From Isoetes taiwanensis (Eukaryota; Streptophyta; Lycopodiopsida; Isoetales; Isoetaceae): a stretch of DNA of 64,000 nucleotides. The stretch is from NCBI GenBank assembly GCA_021234155.1, contig JAJEKV010000001.1, positions 28,165,768-28,229,767 of the forward strand. The letters run 5' to 3'. Below the pieces are notes generated by a model that was given only the letters and a program-made list of their open reading frames with translations, made no database searches and was not told where the DNA came from. Position numbers and translations under genes: made by a program. This document shows positions 23,736-35,764 of the stretch, piece by piece (positions within the stretch are counted from its first letter, which is position 1; every line of letters begins with the position of its first letter).

Positions 23736-23839
23736 GCCTCTGCAAACGCACGCATGAAACTGGGGATCCTCTGCAGCACAACACCCAATCTTCCTTTCCC
23801 TTTGCACCGAATCTTCTTTTTGTTTCTGTTCTTGTGCAT

Positions 23840-23910
23840 CTTGCACACCTCCAAATAGAAATCGATATGGAAAGGACCCAATTGACACCTCCAAATAGAA
23901 ATCTAGGTGC
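23840..23910. repeat. Short direct repeat
   Basis: CACACCTCCAAATAGAAATC-like sequence occurs at about 23846 and 23885. The rest of 23736-24124 has no recognisable feature. Confidence 0.6.
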
Positions 23911-24261
23911 TGCACACAATCCAAACTCCATTCCTGCATAGAAAGACATGTGCACAATCTGACAAATCCGCCAACGAACCATTAACTCTAAAACTTCAAT
24001 GTCCAAGAATACCCATTATGTTTCATATAACGGGATCCACTGTCAGCAATTACGTAAAAAACATTTAAGTTAAATTTTGCCTCATCAGCCAATTGTGCTT
24101 TGCCACGTGGCATATTTCTTTTCATGGATGTTAATAAGTTTCGTGCCATTTTCTGCACTCACACATATTTACCTGACATTCAGATTATTTACCTCACATT
24201 CAACCTATTTTACCTCACATTCTGACGATGAAATTTAACGTGTATCTTCCACGTTGCAAAA

Positions 24262-24347
24262 AAGACTATTGACCTTACATTCTGGCGTATCATCAATGCC
24301 AATGCGTCGGCATTGCCACAATGCCAGAATGTAAGGTAAATAGTCTT
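24262..24347. mobile_element. Hairpin MITE, copy A
   Basis: AAGACTATTGACCTTACATT, then CTGGC, faces GCCAGAATGTAAGGTAAATAGTCTT, with a 36-bp loop that itself contains CAATGCCAATGCGTCGGCATTG. Non-coding. Copy B equivalent at 39396-39481. Confidence 0.75.
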
Positions 24348-24984
24348 TCTTGTATGCGGTATTCACATACCAATATCCATATGTTACATATATATCTAAT
24401 AGTGCGCATGGGTTTAGTTCTTAGGATGCAATATGAATCATTGATCTCCAACATATGCTACGCATGATGCCAAATCAATGGCTAACATCTTTTTTGCCAA
24501 AAAAATGCTTTGCCATTTTCTAAAAGTCATTTGTCAAACATGTGACCTTTGCACATCACCATCATATTCATATCAAATCCTCTCGCATCACCATTACATA
24601 GTGCCACGAAACAAAAAAAATTACAAACAATGAATTGCGGAATGAATGCAGGAGGTCGGGCCCGCCATCATCGCCAATGAGTGTTTTTCTATTCTCTAAT
24701 AGATGGCTAAGATTGCCCATCTAACCCAGGCGGGCTCAGTTGTTTACCCAAAATCAACTCCTCACGCTATATAATTCCACGAACCGAAATTGGTTGTGCG
24801 GTTGTTTGGAGACATGGAAATGGTTAGCATGTGATTGTAGGCGAACAACAAGCTAAAATCGACCGGTTTGGCTATTATCGGGCGGATTTAGACACCCATC
24901 AAGCGAGAGAAGAGTTCGGGAGAATCAAAACGCACTGTGTAGGTATTTGGAGGCGAAAAATGGTCTGCGATGATTGCGGGTTTC

Positions 24985-25449
24985 CTCGATTCTCTAGCCA
25001 ATAGATCTGCTAAAGTTGCTAAGTTGAATGAGACAAGTTAAGCACATAATCTTACCATCATGGTTTCAAATGGAAGTGTTGTTTATGGCTTTCCATTCAC
25101 TGGACACCTCTGGTAGATTAAGTTTGGTGGAAAGGGTGGTGTCCCTGCTAGCATCTTCTAATGCAGATAAGCAAATCTCTGGCACACAAATAACTGTCTG
25201 GGCGTTCTCGGCTTATCTTGTTCTTGAAATATATGCTTCTGTATTTTGATGCAATTCCCAGGTGGTTGCTTGCTGATTTGGCAAAAGCACTAGGACTTGT
25301 AAAGATGTCCCATAAGATGCCTGTCGAGAGTTCATTTCTTTCATCTTCTGCTGCATTGGCATATAAGGTACTAGAGAGATCTCATGTCGTTGGACAACAT
25401 GATGTTGATGAGCACATCGTTCAACAACTGTTGGATGTGAATTGCTCAA
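24985..25449 (+). pseudogene. Fragment of the unidentified gene, copy A
   Basis: Matches 20813-21280 of the main copy, beginning at the SLANRSAKVAK part and ending at the codons for LLDVNCS, where foldback 1 starts. It has the same +1 frame break after IYASVF. Reading is otherwise nearly unbroken and close to the main copy, so duplication is recent relative to the break. Confidence 0.8.
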
Positions 25450-25934
25450 AAAAAAAAATTAGTATAACTACCAACACATAACTATCATTAACATTAATTA
25501 ATACAAACCATTGCATTCCACGCTTAAATAATTTTTCCCCTTAAACCCCCTTTGGTTTGGGTGCATATTCACCGGGGGGGTTACGTAGGGCAGCGAGAGC
25601 CCTAAAAACATATTTACAATACATGTACAAAATTAACACCATTAAGTACATTCTCTCAAACCTTATAGTATTTTGCAAACCTTAATATACAGTATACAAA
25701 AACTTGTACATGCATACCCCACAAACGACGATCGTTATGTACGGTCCAGATCTTGGAATAAAGGGCAAATATGCCCATCCAACAGCTCTCTTTGCCTGGA
25801 GTAACCCCCCGTGTGAATATGCACCCAAACCAAAGGGGGTTTAAGGGGGAATTTTATTTTTAAGCGTGGAATGCAATGGTTTGTATTAATTAATGTTAAT
25901 GATAGTTATGTGTTGGTAGTTATACTAAAAAAAA
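25450..25934. mobile_element. Foldback element 1, copy A
   Basis: Same arms as 22001-22472, with an A-rich left edge directly at the gene fragment. Right arm ends GGTAGTTATACTAAAAAAAA. The flank 25935-26165 is the inverted equivalent of 21760-22000. Confidence 0.85.
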
Positions 25935-26589
25935 TTTTAGGCCCTTCGGGCCCTAACAAAAGAAAACAAAACCAAATAAACAAATAAGCAATTTATAACA
26001 ATACAACATATACACAGTCCAAACTCCCGTGAGTGAATATCTAGCATCTAAACAAAAAAGAAAGGCATATAACCATTGTTTATTGCGATATATTGTTATA
26101 TGTTTGTGAGATCTGTGAAGAACAAAAATCTTAGGGCCTATAGAATATAAAAATCATAACGTGCTTTTTTACTTGGAGGGCAACCCGACAATCCTATTAC
26201 AAAATAGAGTAGACATTTTGAAAACACTAACTAGGTGGTTCTTTTTACAAATTTGGATACGCTTTGAATATTTACTTATTCCTTTTTTTTTTTTTGGATG
26301 GATAAAGAATTCTATTTAATATTGAGAAAATATTACATGACTATATAGCGAATAGGCACCCTCCTGCACAAGTTTGAAGAGGGGGTAGCTACAGAGTCAA
26401 CTTTCAACTTTTATATGATTTCAAAGACCTCTAGTAGTTCGAGTTTGATGTAAGTCCCCAAACTACCTCTTTCAAGATAGCCTCCACCAGTCATATGCGC
26501 ATTCGCACTTTTGTAAGCAACTCTCCAAAGCATACACCAATTGAGTCTTTGGAGGTGTATTCTTCACGGAAGACTATTGTTCTTCTTCT

Positions 26590-28290
26590 TTTTTAATATG
26601 ATCCATAGTGTCCACACCTTGATTATTGAAAGGCGATGTGTTTAGGAATTACCCACTCCACTGGATAAATGCCGAGAAGGATCTGATTGCTCCCTAGTGT
26701 ATTGCCAAACCTTTTCTCGCACCAATGCCACACTAATTGCAGATCACTACATCCTATCAAACAATGCTCCAAGGTTTCATCACTCGTTTTGCATGCGGGG
26801 CATGATGGGCCCACCTCTTCTTTGTACTTTGTAACTATTGTATTCACTTGGAGGGCTCTATGCACTATTTGCTAGATAAGAGAGCACATCCTTGAGGGAA
26901 TAAATTTTAACCAAATCCCCTTTCACACACTCTTCGTTTCTATTATTGTAAGTTGCATATTCCACTGGGATGTAAGGAGCTGATGTCAGATGTTTTCAAA
27001 CATTTGTAAGCTGACTTAACGAACGACCTTGTCTAAAGAGAAAGATGAAAGACCCAAGGCTTGGTCCCTATACTAATTATGTGGTCTGCCAACGTTTTGC
27101 TATACATGTCCACATTGCTCTATCAGCTTGTTCTAGCTTAAATTCATTTTTTAACTCAACCCATCCATTTAACTGACCATTCTTATACCACATTAAGCAA
27201 TAATTTATACCGACTCATCCATCTTCTTACCACTCTAGCATCTACTGTTAATGTAAGAGGTTCAACCTTGTTGTGGAAATTAACTGAAATCCACCACGGT
27301 GAGCATCCAAAGCACTACTGTTTAATGTGAATAGCTTTCCTACTATTTTCCATGCTGCCAATAAACCGTTAAGGAAAGGGGAGGCATCAGCGCTTATTCT
27401 TAAACCATAAGAGTGACCATAGAAGGGCAACTTGCGCTGGTATTTTATTGTGCCTGCATGAATACAACAAAGCCTGACTTATGAGTTGTAGACTTGGTGA
27501 ATTCACCTTTCCCTCCAAGATGTTCCATATAATATTTGCCACAAGTATTTTGCTCAGTAGGCCTATGTCAATCATGCCTATACCTTCTCCTTCATTTTCC
27601 CTCTTATGTTTCCAGCAGGCGATTTTAACAAAAGCTCCTTCTTCATTCCCTCCCAGACAAAATTCCTAATCATTACTTCCATCTCATGTGCCTTATCCGG
27701 GGGAGTAGTAGAAGCGATGCTACATATATGCGTGTGCGACTTTCCATCAGTTTAGGTGCTTTTGCAGACTACTAAGTATCATCTCATCCCAAAACTTAGT
27801 TGTATGAACATTGATTCCCACCAGGATCCCTAGAAGCTTGGAGCACTCCCCTTCTGAAAGTATTTTCCATGGAAGACATTGAAGACAGTTAAGGTGTGGG
27901 TCTTCCCCCTGCCCACTACGCAAAGCATTTCTTCCAGTTAATGAAGCACCCTGATGCCAAGGAGAATGTATGGAGCAATTGAATTGCATTCTTTAAATTA
28001 TTTTTCTCTGCTAGTAAGAATAGGAAAGAATCATCGGCATACTGATTGCTGACTTGTTACGAGCCATCCCACATCTATAGTCCTTCTATTAAGCCTTCTT
28101 TTGAGGCTTGATGAAATAGCTGCGAAAATGCTTCTGCATCAATATTGAAAAGAAATGGTGCTAGTGGGCATCCTTGCCTGCACAATATCAAGAGGAGGCT
28201 CTTGAGATGGAAGAGTAGATAATGCAATGGGAAATGAAGCTGTAGCAGAAGGTACAATAATTGAGAAGGTAATAGTTACAATTCAGTACT
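26590..28290 (-). pseudogene. L1-type LINE ORF2 (RT and zf-RVT), copy A
   Basis: Minus-strand order: CRQGCPLAPFLFNIDAEAFS (RT motif, about 28115-28175); after two stops QYADDSFLFLLAEK with catalytic YADD (28030-28041); FSLASGCFINWKK; WKILSEGECSKLLGILVGIN (27747-27989); IWNILEGK region (27387-27575); and at 26623-26865 SCPACKTSDETLEHCLIGCS, the zf-RVT zinc-binding segment of plant L1-like elements. Multiple stops and frame changes. The 5' half (endonuclease) is absent. Copy B has the same lesions, so the element was dead before the block duplicated. Confidence 0.85.
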
Positions 28291-29750
28291 AGGAACAACC
28301 ACAGAAGAAGAAATTATAGGACACTCAATTCTAGATGAGGGAGTCGACAAAATGTTCAACTCTAGATGAAAAAGCATTAATAGAAGCTGCAATACGAAAA
28401 TCTTGAAGTGGTATTGTAGCAGATGAAGTAGGTCCATGAGATCTATCCTGTGAGAAAGTACTCTTAAATGTAAAAGATTTATCTGGAAACATTGCAGCAA
28501 GTTCGGCACCATTTAGGAGAGATAACATCAGCTTATCGTACCACTTGCTACATTTGACAATAATACACTCAGGAATTGCTTGATCAATAGGGATGGACCA
28601 TTGATAAAGTGAGAAATGTGCATGCCCATGCATGAATGTGATGCAAGAAATGTATCAAAGGAAGCCATCAATATAATTAAAAAATCCATCGATATAGTAA
28701 CCAATAGCGAGTGTGTTGCCAAGTTCTCACATTTGAGATGAGATTCATAGTTAATCTCCATCAAAGGAACCCCGGCGACATTGACAAAGGGACTTCGAAT
28801 CATTTGCATAGAGCATGCTACGGGGAATTTAGAAAACCATTTGATCGTGTTTAGCTATGAGCAATCAAATATCGAACTAAGTTCCTCTTTATTGGCGGAG
28901 GGTATTATCTAAAGTGTAGCATCAACCACGAGCTAACCTTGTCGAACTAGAGATATCTTTTGAGAATCAATCGAGAAATGACATCGTGAACCCTTGCCAC
29001 ATAATCGGGAAGTGCATGGCTCGAGGAGCATCTTGTGCATATATTGTTTTTTGTCTAATGTGTTTTCAAAAAGTTGACCATTGTGTATTTTTGCAAATTC
29101 ATCTGTATTTGCCAACTATAGAGTATTTGCTTTAAAAAAATATTCACTTGGGACCTCACATTTATACTTCCATATATTCGAATTACATTTGTACATAAAT
29201 TTAGAGCCAAAAATGCAGTATTTATCATTTGTCCTAGGAAACCTAGGTACTTTTAGACGTTTGGTATTTTGAAATTAGGGATCCCAAAGGGGATCATGGC
29301 CCAGATTGCTTGGTTCCCGACATATCCCAAATTATTCCTCTGCCCAACTGTCAGGATATACATAAAGCAGGATTTAGCGATAAAGCAAGATCCAATATAT
29401 TTCTAGGATATGCTAAGGAGTTTCTTCAAATTCATACTGTACATATTCTATCCTGATTATTTTGGTCTTCAATGGCCATTAAAAATGGTCCTCCTCCTCC
29501 CTCGACCAACTACATATAAAAGACTAGACAAAATTTTCACAACCTCCTCTTATTGAATCAAATGCAAGATTTGGGTCTTGTCATTTGATGACAGTCTAAT
29601 TAACAGTGAGGATTTATTATTTTCTTATGCAAGTAAGATTCGAAAAAGGCGCCCTCCCAACTTGAGGAGTCCATTGTCCAACATTCCCTTCTTGGGATGT
29701 CAGTCGTTACCTTTGAGTAGTTGCTAATACTAATACAATGTTAACTTCCA
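28291..29750. other. No gene recognised; weak retroelement-like trace
   Basis: A minus-strand open frame of 100 codons (28331-28633, containing SKWYDKLMLSLLNGAELAAM) is shared by copy B only in part and has no domain I recognise. Around 29350-29430 a plus-strand frame gives SDKARSNIFLGYAKEF, reminiscent of the Copia integrase-RT hinge, but too short to call. Confidence 0.35.
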
Positions 29751-30560
29751 CCATCAACATTGAATGTCATGGACAACTACAAAATACTTTATAGTAAACC
29801 ACCGGCAGTAAAAAATTCCTGGATTTTGTGCTATTTGTTTAAAATGGGTAATTTTTGCCACAGGGTTTCTAAGCGGCGCCGCTTCAATGCCGCCACAAGT
29901 TCTACTGACATTAAAATACACTTGCTCAATCATATTAAATTTCATTATTACGGATATTGCGGTGTTACAAATTTGATTGTTCTGAGAACAAGATTTTTGC
30001 CGACAACAAAATTTTTGAACAAAAAATTGAAACAGGAAAAAGGGCGTCCATCACCTCAAGCTGGAAGAGGTAAAGATCGATAAGAAGGCAGCAAGGGCGG
30101 TGACGAAATAAATTCATGGAGACCTCCAACAAACACCAACAAAAATCGAGATGAATCAAAATACCCAATCAATCGGCCCGCGAAGATGGAGCGCGAGGAG
30201 CAAGGAGGCGGGAAGCGGACAACGGCAGCCTTCTTGGTGGGCTATCACGATATCCTCAAGTCTGCTATCCATAATAAACAAATATCGCTCCTCCATTTTC
30301 CATATCCGGCTCTGCTACTTGCTCTGCGATGCAACATAACCACCGCAGCCGGAAGAGCCAGATTCTTGTGGAAAAACGGGTATATAGAACAAGATTTTGC
30401 AGGATTGCACCATTTTTCTAGACACACCACCTTAAACCTATAGAAGCAGCTTCTTGAATCTTTGAAAACAGAAGAAAAGTAGAAGAAAACAAAAAATTTA
30501 CCACACAAGCTCCAAAACTCCCCCAAATCTAACAAAAACTCGCTCAAACTAGAGCTCTGA
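29751..30560. other. Non-coding; no gene recognised
   Basis: Open frames on both strands differ between copies A and B by CAG/CTG-site changes and show no family. Composition suggests promoter or UTR-like DNA but nothing specific is supported. Confidence 0.35.
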
Positions 30561-30783
30561 CCTCCAGGAGCTTAGAAAACATGACTTAGAAGAAAGCACC
30601 TCGTCGACGCCAAAGATCGCCGTCGCCGAAACTCTGGACACTCGCCATAGCTGTCGGAAAGGAGGAAAGTAAAAGAAAGAAAAAAATACCTTTTTTTTTT
30701 ATTGCCAGAATTTTTGACTGCCGGTGGCTTACGTGAGGGAGCCGCCTGGTTCTCGGGGTTTTTGGCGGGAAACCGGCAGCGGC

Positions 30784-31015
30784 AGCCAAATAGAGCATAT
30801 ACTCTTTCTAGAGGACAAGCGTGGAAGAATTAACATTAATGTGTTGCCCCAAACTAGCTGGAATTACCAGCGGCTGGAAGATACATATGTGCTAGGGAAC
30901 CGCGCGGTTCCCTAGCACATATGTATCTTCCAGCCAATTAGCTAGTTTGGGGCAACACATTAATGTTAATTCTTCCACGCTTGTCCTCTAGAAAAAGTAT
31001 ATGCTCGTTTTGGCT
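30784..31015. mobile_element. Foldback element 2, copy A
   Basis: An almost perfect inverted repeat of about 110-bp arms meeting at GGAACCGCGCGGTTCC (about 30898-30913). Outer ends are AGCCAAATAGAGCATATACT and its complement near 31015; arms include GACAAGCGTGGAAGAATTAA and ACATATGTGCTAGGGAACC. Non-coding MITE-like element. Copy B at 45918-46140. Confidence 0.88.
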
Positions 31016-31169
31016 AAGTAATGGCGGGATTGATTCGGTTATGTGCGATTCACGTGAAAGTAGGATAACCCAAAGGGGAGCCTAAATCAACATCAATTTA
31101 AAACAAAACCTACAGCATATGTAATTACTGGCCATACACTGAAAGCCTGTCCAATCGGGATGGGCGTAA

Positions 31170-31556
31170 ATCTACTCCGGGATGTGGTTAACCCGGACAT
31201 ATGTCCGGGTTAACCACTGCTGCTCAGTTTCAAGCTCAAAATACAACGGTTTTTGCATGTTTTTTCACTGATCTTGCTTGATCCATGCTCAAATGTCCTA
31301 CTCTCTTGATAGAATGGGATTTGTAGGGGCTCGCAAGGCGATTCCAATGGTGTTTGAACCGGATTAAACCGTTCAAGAAGCTGATTGCAAGCTCTATTCA
31401 AAGATCAGCATGCCAAAACACAGTCCCACGCTTAGTTCACCGCGTGGTTTTCCCGGCCAAAAAATAGTGGTTAGCTCGGACAAAAGTATGGTTAGCTCGG
31501 ACATAACAGCGGTTAACTCGGACATGTGTCCGGGTTTACCACATCCCAGAGTAGAT
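31170..31556. mobile_element. TIR element 3 with internal 34-nt palindrome, copy A
   Basis: The left end ATCTACTCCGGGATGTGGTT faces the right end complement (CCACATCCCAGAGTAGAT). 31184-31217 is a perfect 34-nt palindrome (half-site GTGGTTAACCCGGACAT). Near the right end GGTTAGCTCGGACA-like units occur three times. No coding capacity is evident. The right end lies 47 bp from the target-site duplication of the 3.7-kb element. Confidence 0.75.
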
Positions 31557-31611
31557 ATACGGCGTTCCGTCAAATCGGCAATTTTTGTATACTCTGTTGT
31601 GGCGATTTAAG

Positions 31612-34600
31612 CCGCGCACTTTATTGGCTCCCGAAACCGAGTTCGAAAACCAATCGGGTTCGCCCAGGCGAAGCCGAAAAATTCGCCCGGGCGAACCCAT
31701 CGGATCCAAAGCGAACCCACCCGACGGCGATGGCGGGCGTCGCCCGGCTTCGGTCGGTCGTGGGGCGTTCCTCACGGGTTCGCTGGGCGGGCGAACCGAA
31801 CCCTAGTTTGGTGCGCCGGCAGCGTCGTGGGTCGAATCACATAGCGCATATCACATCAGGTCGAAATCACCTGTTAAGCTTTGGCGAACCCCTGCCTGTG
31901 TCAGCGCAGTCAGGTGGCGTGTTTCGCGGCAATATGGCTGTGGCAAAGACGCAGCCCGGGGGCAAGAAGTTGCACGGCCTGCAGGGTTGCTGGCCCGAAC
32001 CGTTCACCAAACCTGTCGCACTATGGCGAGTTAACATCGGGCCATCACCCTGTGTCTCCGGCGACATAGCCCGTGAGCGCCGAGGGTCTGGATTCGCGAC
32101 AAGATTCGCGCAGCCCGTGGATGCCAGAGTTTCACGAGTGGCGGGTCGCGTTGCAGGTCGAGCTAAGCCTCAAGAAGTGCTTATAAAATCTCATTGAGCC
32201 TTAAGCGAACCCGTCTTGTTGAGTCCGTCTTACGTCTTACGGCGGGCGCAAAGGCGAAAGTCGGCGATAAGGTTTTTAGAGCTCCTGTTATTTGTTGAAA
32301 GTCTCGGACATTCTAAGTCCCGAATAGGAATGTCCCCGGTAATCGGAAAAGGAACATTCAACATTAGAGTTTTTGAAATTTGAAACCAGTTAATTTTGGC
32401 ATTCTCTTTGTAGAAGGTTCAATCTTGGAACACTTAGAATTGAAAATTGTTTCTTAGAAAATGACTAATAGATGAAGATGTGAAAAAATTCCATAGTTAG
32501 TCTCAAAACACTAGGAGATTTAAAGCATAGTTTTAGATCTCTAATTCCAACACATAATTACTTCATCCCACCATTATGACAGGCTAGTGCGGCTTTTGCT
32601 CTCTTCAGAATTGATGATGATATCTTCTTGTGACTCATAATCCACGTAATGAGCATGTGCATCCATTTGATCGATCAATCAATGTGGCATCATGATGGTG
32701 TGGAGTAAAAAATAAGAAATAATAAGGGAAGCATATGTACATTAATCATTAAAGAACTAGAATGAACCATTGGTTATTTAAATGAAAATTCAAATACAAG
32801 GCTTATGTTAGTTCTCTTGTTCACCTGTAATTCAGATATCTATTTGAGAGCACTCTACATTTATCCGCCAGCGACCATGTCTTACTCAGAGGCGATTCCC
32901 GGTCGGCATGGCTGGCGTCCCTTGCCGTTTTGGCTGCGGCCCGGCCGATGTTCCCGGACGCATCGGTAGCATTGTAGACTGGTACCCCAACTGACATTGT
33001 CTTAACCCGCTACGTCTGTTTTGTGTGCCATGGCATTTGGTGCCTCGTCCAGCGGTCCGGTCCGGTTGGTTGAGCGGTCGGGCCCCCACCGTTGCCAATG
33101 GGGTGGATTTGCCTGAGACACAGGTGTACACACTTTGTGGACAAGATTCGTCGTGACCCCAGTTTCCGGGATTGATCTTGCGATGGAGCTTGGGGCCACC
33201 ATCGAGCCACCATGCGGATCAATGGTGGCCCACCACGCATTGTTACATTCCGGACCCAGGTCCGCAACCCCGCCCAATTGCGAGAGAGTGGTGTCCGGCG
33301 GGAGAGGGCTGCAAAACGTCGAAAGATCCTGCGAAAGCCGCGACGTATGATGGAGGCGGCGGCGAGGGCATAGAGAGGCGAGGAGACAAAGGCGCAACAA
33401 CAATGCGCCCTGACGATGTCCCTAACCCCCTCGAGTGACCCCTCGATGCCTTCCACGAGGGGCGGACGCCATGTTCTATGAGGCCGGCCTGAAGACGCAG
33501 TGGAGGCGAGGATGCATGCCCTTTCATGAAGGTTGCATCGTAGTCGAAACTAGTGCTATAGGTGGCATTCGGCGGGAAAGACTGGACCGCGACATGCTAT
33601 GCTCAATGACCCGGCCATTGCACCGCGAGGATGGGTGGCCATTTGCCCACGGAGGAGGAGTTGCTAGGCGAGCTCCGCAGATACTGAGTCTCGGCCGGGT
33701 TATGATCTTGGGGTCATCTTTGGATATGAGCATCCACACTCCAACCCGATCCCTCCTTCGCTCGGGAGGTGAGTGGTTTGCAGGGCGACGGGGAAGAGTT
33801 CGGTCGAGGTAGGGACCAGGTCGAATCAGCCCCCACTCATGAGACATGTCATTTGCCGGCCGATCTCTACATGGCCACCCCTCCTTCCATAGGGCGCTGC
33901 AGCGATGCGAGAGGCTGACCAGCCAGAGGGTCGCCCAGTCTTCGATGATATAATGAGGGCGGCGATGGCGGCGCGGGCATGGCACACACCTTGACATCGC
34001 CATTTCCGCTGATCGCAATGTCGAGGGAGCGAGGCATGGATGAGAGACCCGAGAACGCGGTTTCTTCATGTACCACCACTTATTTGGAAGTTCGACAGGC
34101 ACACCATCTGGAGCTACCTGGTGTGTGTACCCATTCGAGGATGGTCTCAGCCCCACAGACGGTCGGCACAGTTCCCTGAGCACTTACAGATCCCGGCCAG
34201 GTTACATCTTCAGTCCCTTTTCTGGGAAGAGGTTAGGGTGTTCCGCGCGCTTTTTTATGCCCGATAGATCACCGAACACCTTGCCATAGTTGCGAGCAGG
34301 GCGTTAGATGGTGTGGCCACTTGGATATTGCAGGAGGGCGCCGGGCCAGCATGCGGCGTACAACTCACATATGACCTCATCGAGGCGTGCACCCCTGATG
34401 GACAGTGGGAGGAGGGGCACATTCGAGTGTTGATGAGGTACGTGTCGGGTTTATGTTTAGTTTGTATGGATCGTCAAAATCTACGTTTAGGTTCAAATAT
34501 AACCACTGGACGTCGATGTATGTAGCGTCTTGCGGCAGATGCTTGGAGAGGCAGAGCGTCGCGAGCTGTTGATGATAGACCCCCGTTGCTATCACGACTA

Positions 34601-35321
34601 TGTTCAGTCAGAGTCAGGAAACGTCCCTCCCGAGGAGTGCGTCTCCCACCTTCTTCCCGCTGAAGGTCCTGACTGGGGTACACTCCGTCTGGTCCTCTGG
34701 CCCATCGCCACAACTCTGGCTTGAAGGAGCTGAAAGTCATACATCTTTGGCGTGCAATGGTCATTGGATGCTTGTTGCTCTCATACGAGACGCGGACCTG
34801 CGCACCCGCCTAGGCCTCGGGTGAGTTAAGATTATATAGATATTGTTCATTGTTCATTGTTGGCAATATATTCCCTATGGGATTCTGCTCCACCGAAAGT
34901 GTCACCGAAGTGTCACCGGCGCTGCCACCGCCCCTCGGTTAAACAGAGGCGAACGGTAGGTATGGTCCGCACGCCGCCATCAGGTGCCGCCCATCAATAT
35001 CGGCTGCGTCGGGGCCCTGCGCGCCTTGGGTTGGCTTTAAGCGAACCGGTAGGGTGGTCGACACGCCCTAACGCTGCGATGCGGGCCCCCCGGTGGGTTC
35101 GCTTGGCCGAACCGGTAGAGCGCCGCCATCCGCCGACTTCTCCACGCCACCCGGCGGATAACCTGGTTAGGGGTTCGGCTTAGGCGAACCCGCGACAATG
35201 CCAAGTAACCGGGGCGCCCCGCCACGTCTTCGGCCGGGTTAAGCCTTAGGCCGAATTCTTTGGGTTAAACTTGGGCCGAACCCGTTGGACCTTAACCGTT
35301 TGAGGGGCCATTCGGCACCCG
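31612..35321 (+). mobile_element. 3.7-kb DNA transposon with long TIRs, copy A
   Basis: Same element as copy B (46739-50446), where the ends are clearer. Flanks read GATTTAAG on the left (31604-31611) and GTTTTAAG on the right (35322-35329). Terminal regions are GC-rich with many GGGTTCGCC...GGCGAACCC inverted units. Damage at CAG/CTG sites is heavy in this copy, and TIRs and frames are harder to read. Confidence 0.7.
32879..34830 (+). pseudogene. Transposon-encoded split protein, copy A (frames disrupted)
   Basis: Collinear with 48000-49945 of copy B, but the 285-codon frame seen there is broken here by many small changes, nearly all at CAG or CTG in copy B. For example, copy B GAGGCCGCGGCCAGG stands against GAGGCGGCGGCGAGG here. 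Intact pieces include the segment encoding WSYLVCVPIRGWSQ and the exon encoding LRQMLGEAERRELLMIDPR (34530-34724). Whether the breaks are real is doubtful. Confidence 0.6.
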
Positions 35322-35764
35322 GTTTTAAGCGGCACAAAGAACCTTTGCAAGGCCTGGTGCTGGTTGGGCATTTGGGAGGGAAGCCCATATTTATCACCCG
35401 AGAATCCTTCAATATTATGGCTTGACCAGAATTCTCCAATGCATCTGTTCTGAATTCCAAAGCTATGAAGGGCTGCTTGATTAATTTCATACTTGTAAGC
35501 AGTTAAGGCTAAGCAAACTCGTCAAGTTTAATGGGCTCTGAATATCCACATGCCCGATAAGTTGAGGAGTAGGAAATTCCTTAGGAGAGGAATAAAACCG
35601 ATGCCAATCCAGAACCACTCAACTCAAACCGTAGTAAACCTACCTCAACCCGATCTTTCATTTTCGAGTTGCTTTGAGTTGTTAAGTTTTTCATTGTAGA
35701 ACAAATACTATATTTACGTATTGCTTTTAATATATACAAAGTAGGAAGTTGAAGGAGGATTAAG

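Noticed and set aside
29340-29440. Possible Copia-type integrase hinge (SDKARSNIFLGYAKEF)
   Set aside because: One short motif in an otherwise non-coding region; no other Copia domain nearby in either block copy.
33010-34183. Minus-strand frames up to 219 codons in the 3.7-kb element, copy A
   Set aside because: They run opposite to the coherent plus-strand coding frames seen in copy B and change length between copies.
31620-35300. GGGTTCGCC/GGCGAACCC clusters as tRNA B-box or CRISPR-like repeats
   Set aside because: The TTCG core resembles a B box, but no A box, cloverleaf or regular spacer pattern is present; they are subterminal transposon repeats in a plant genome.
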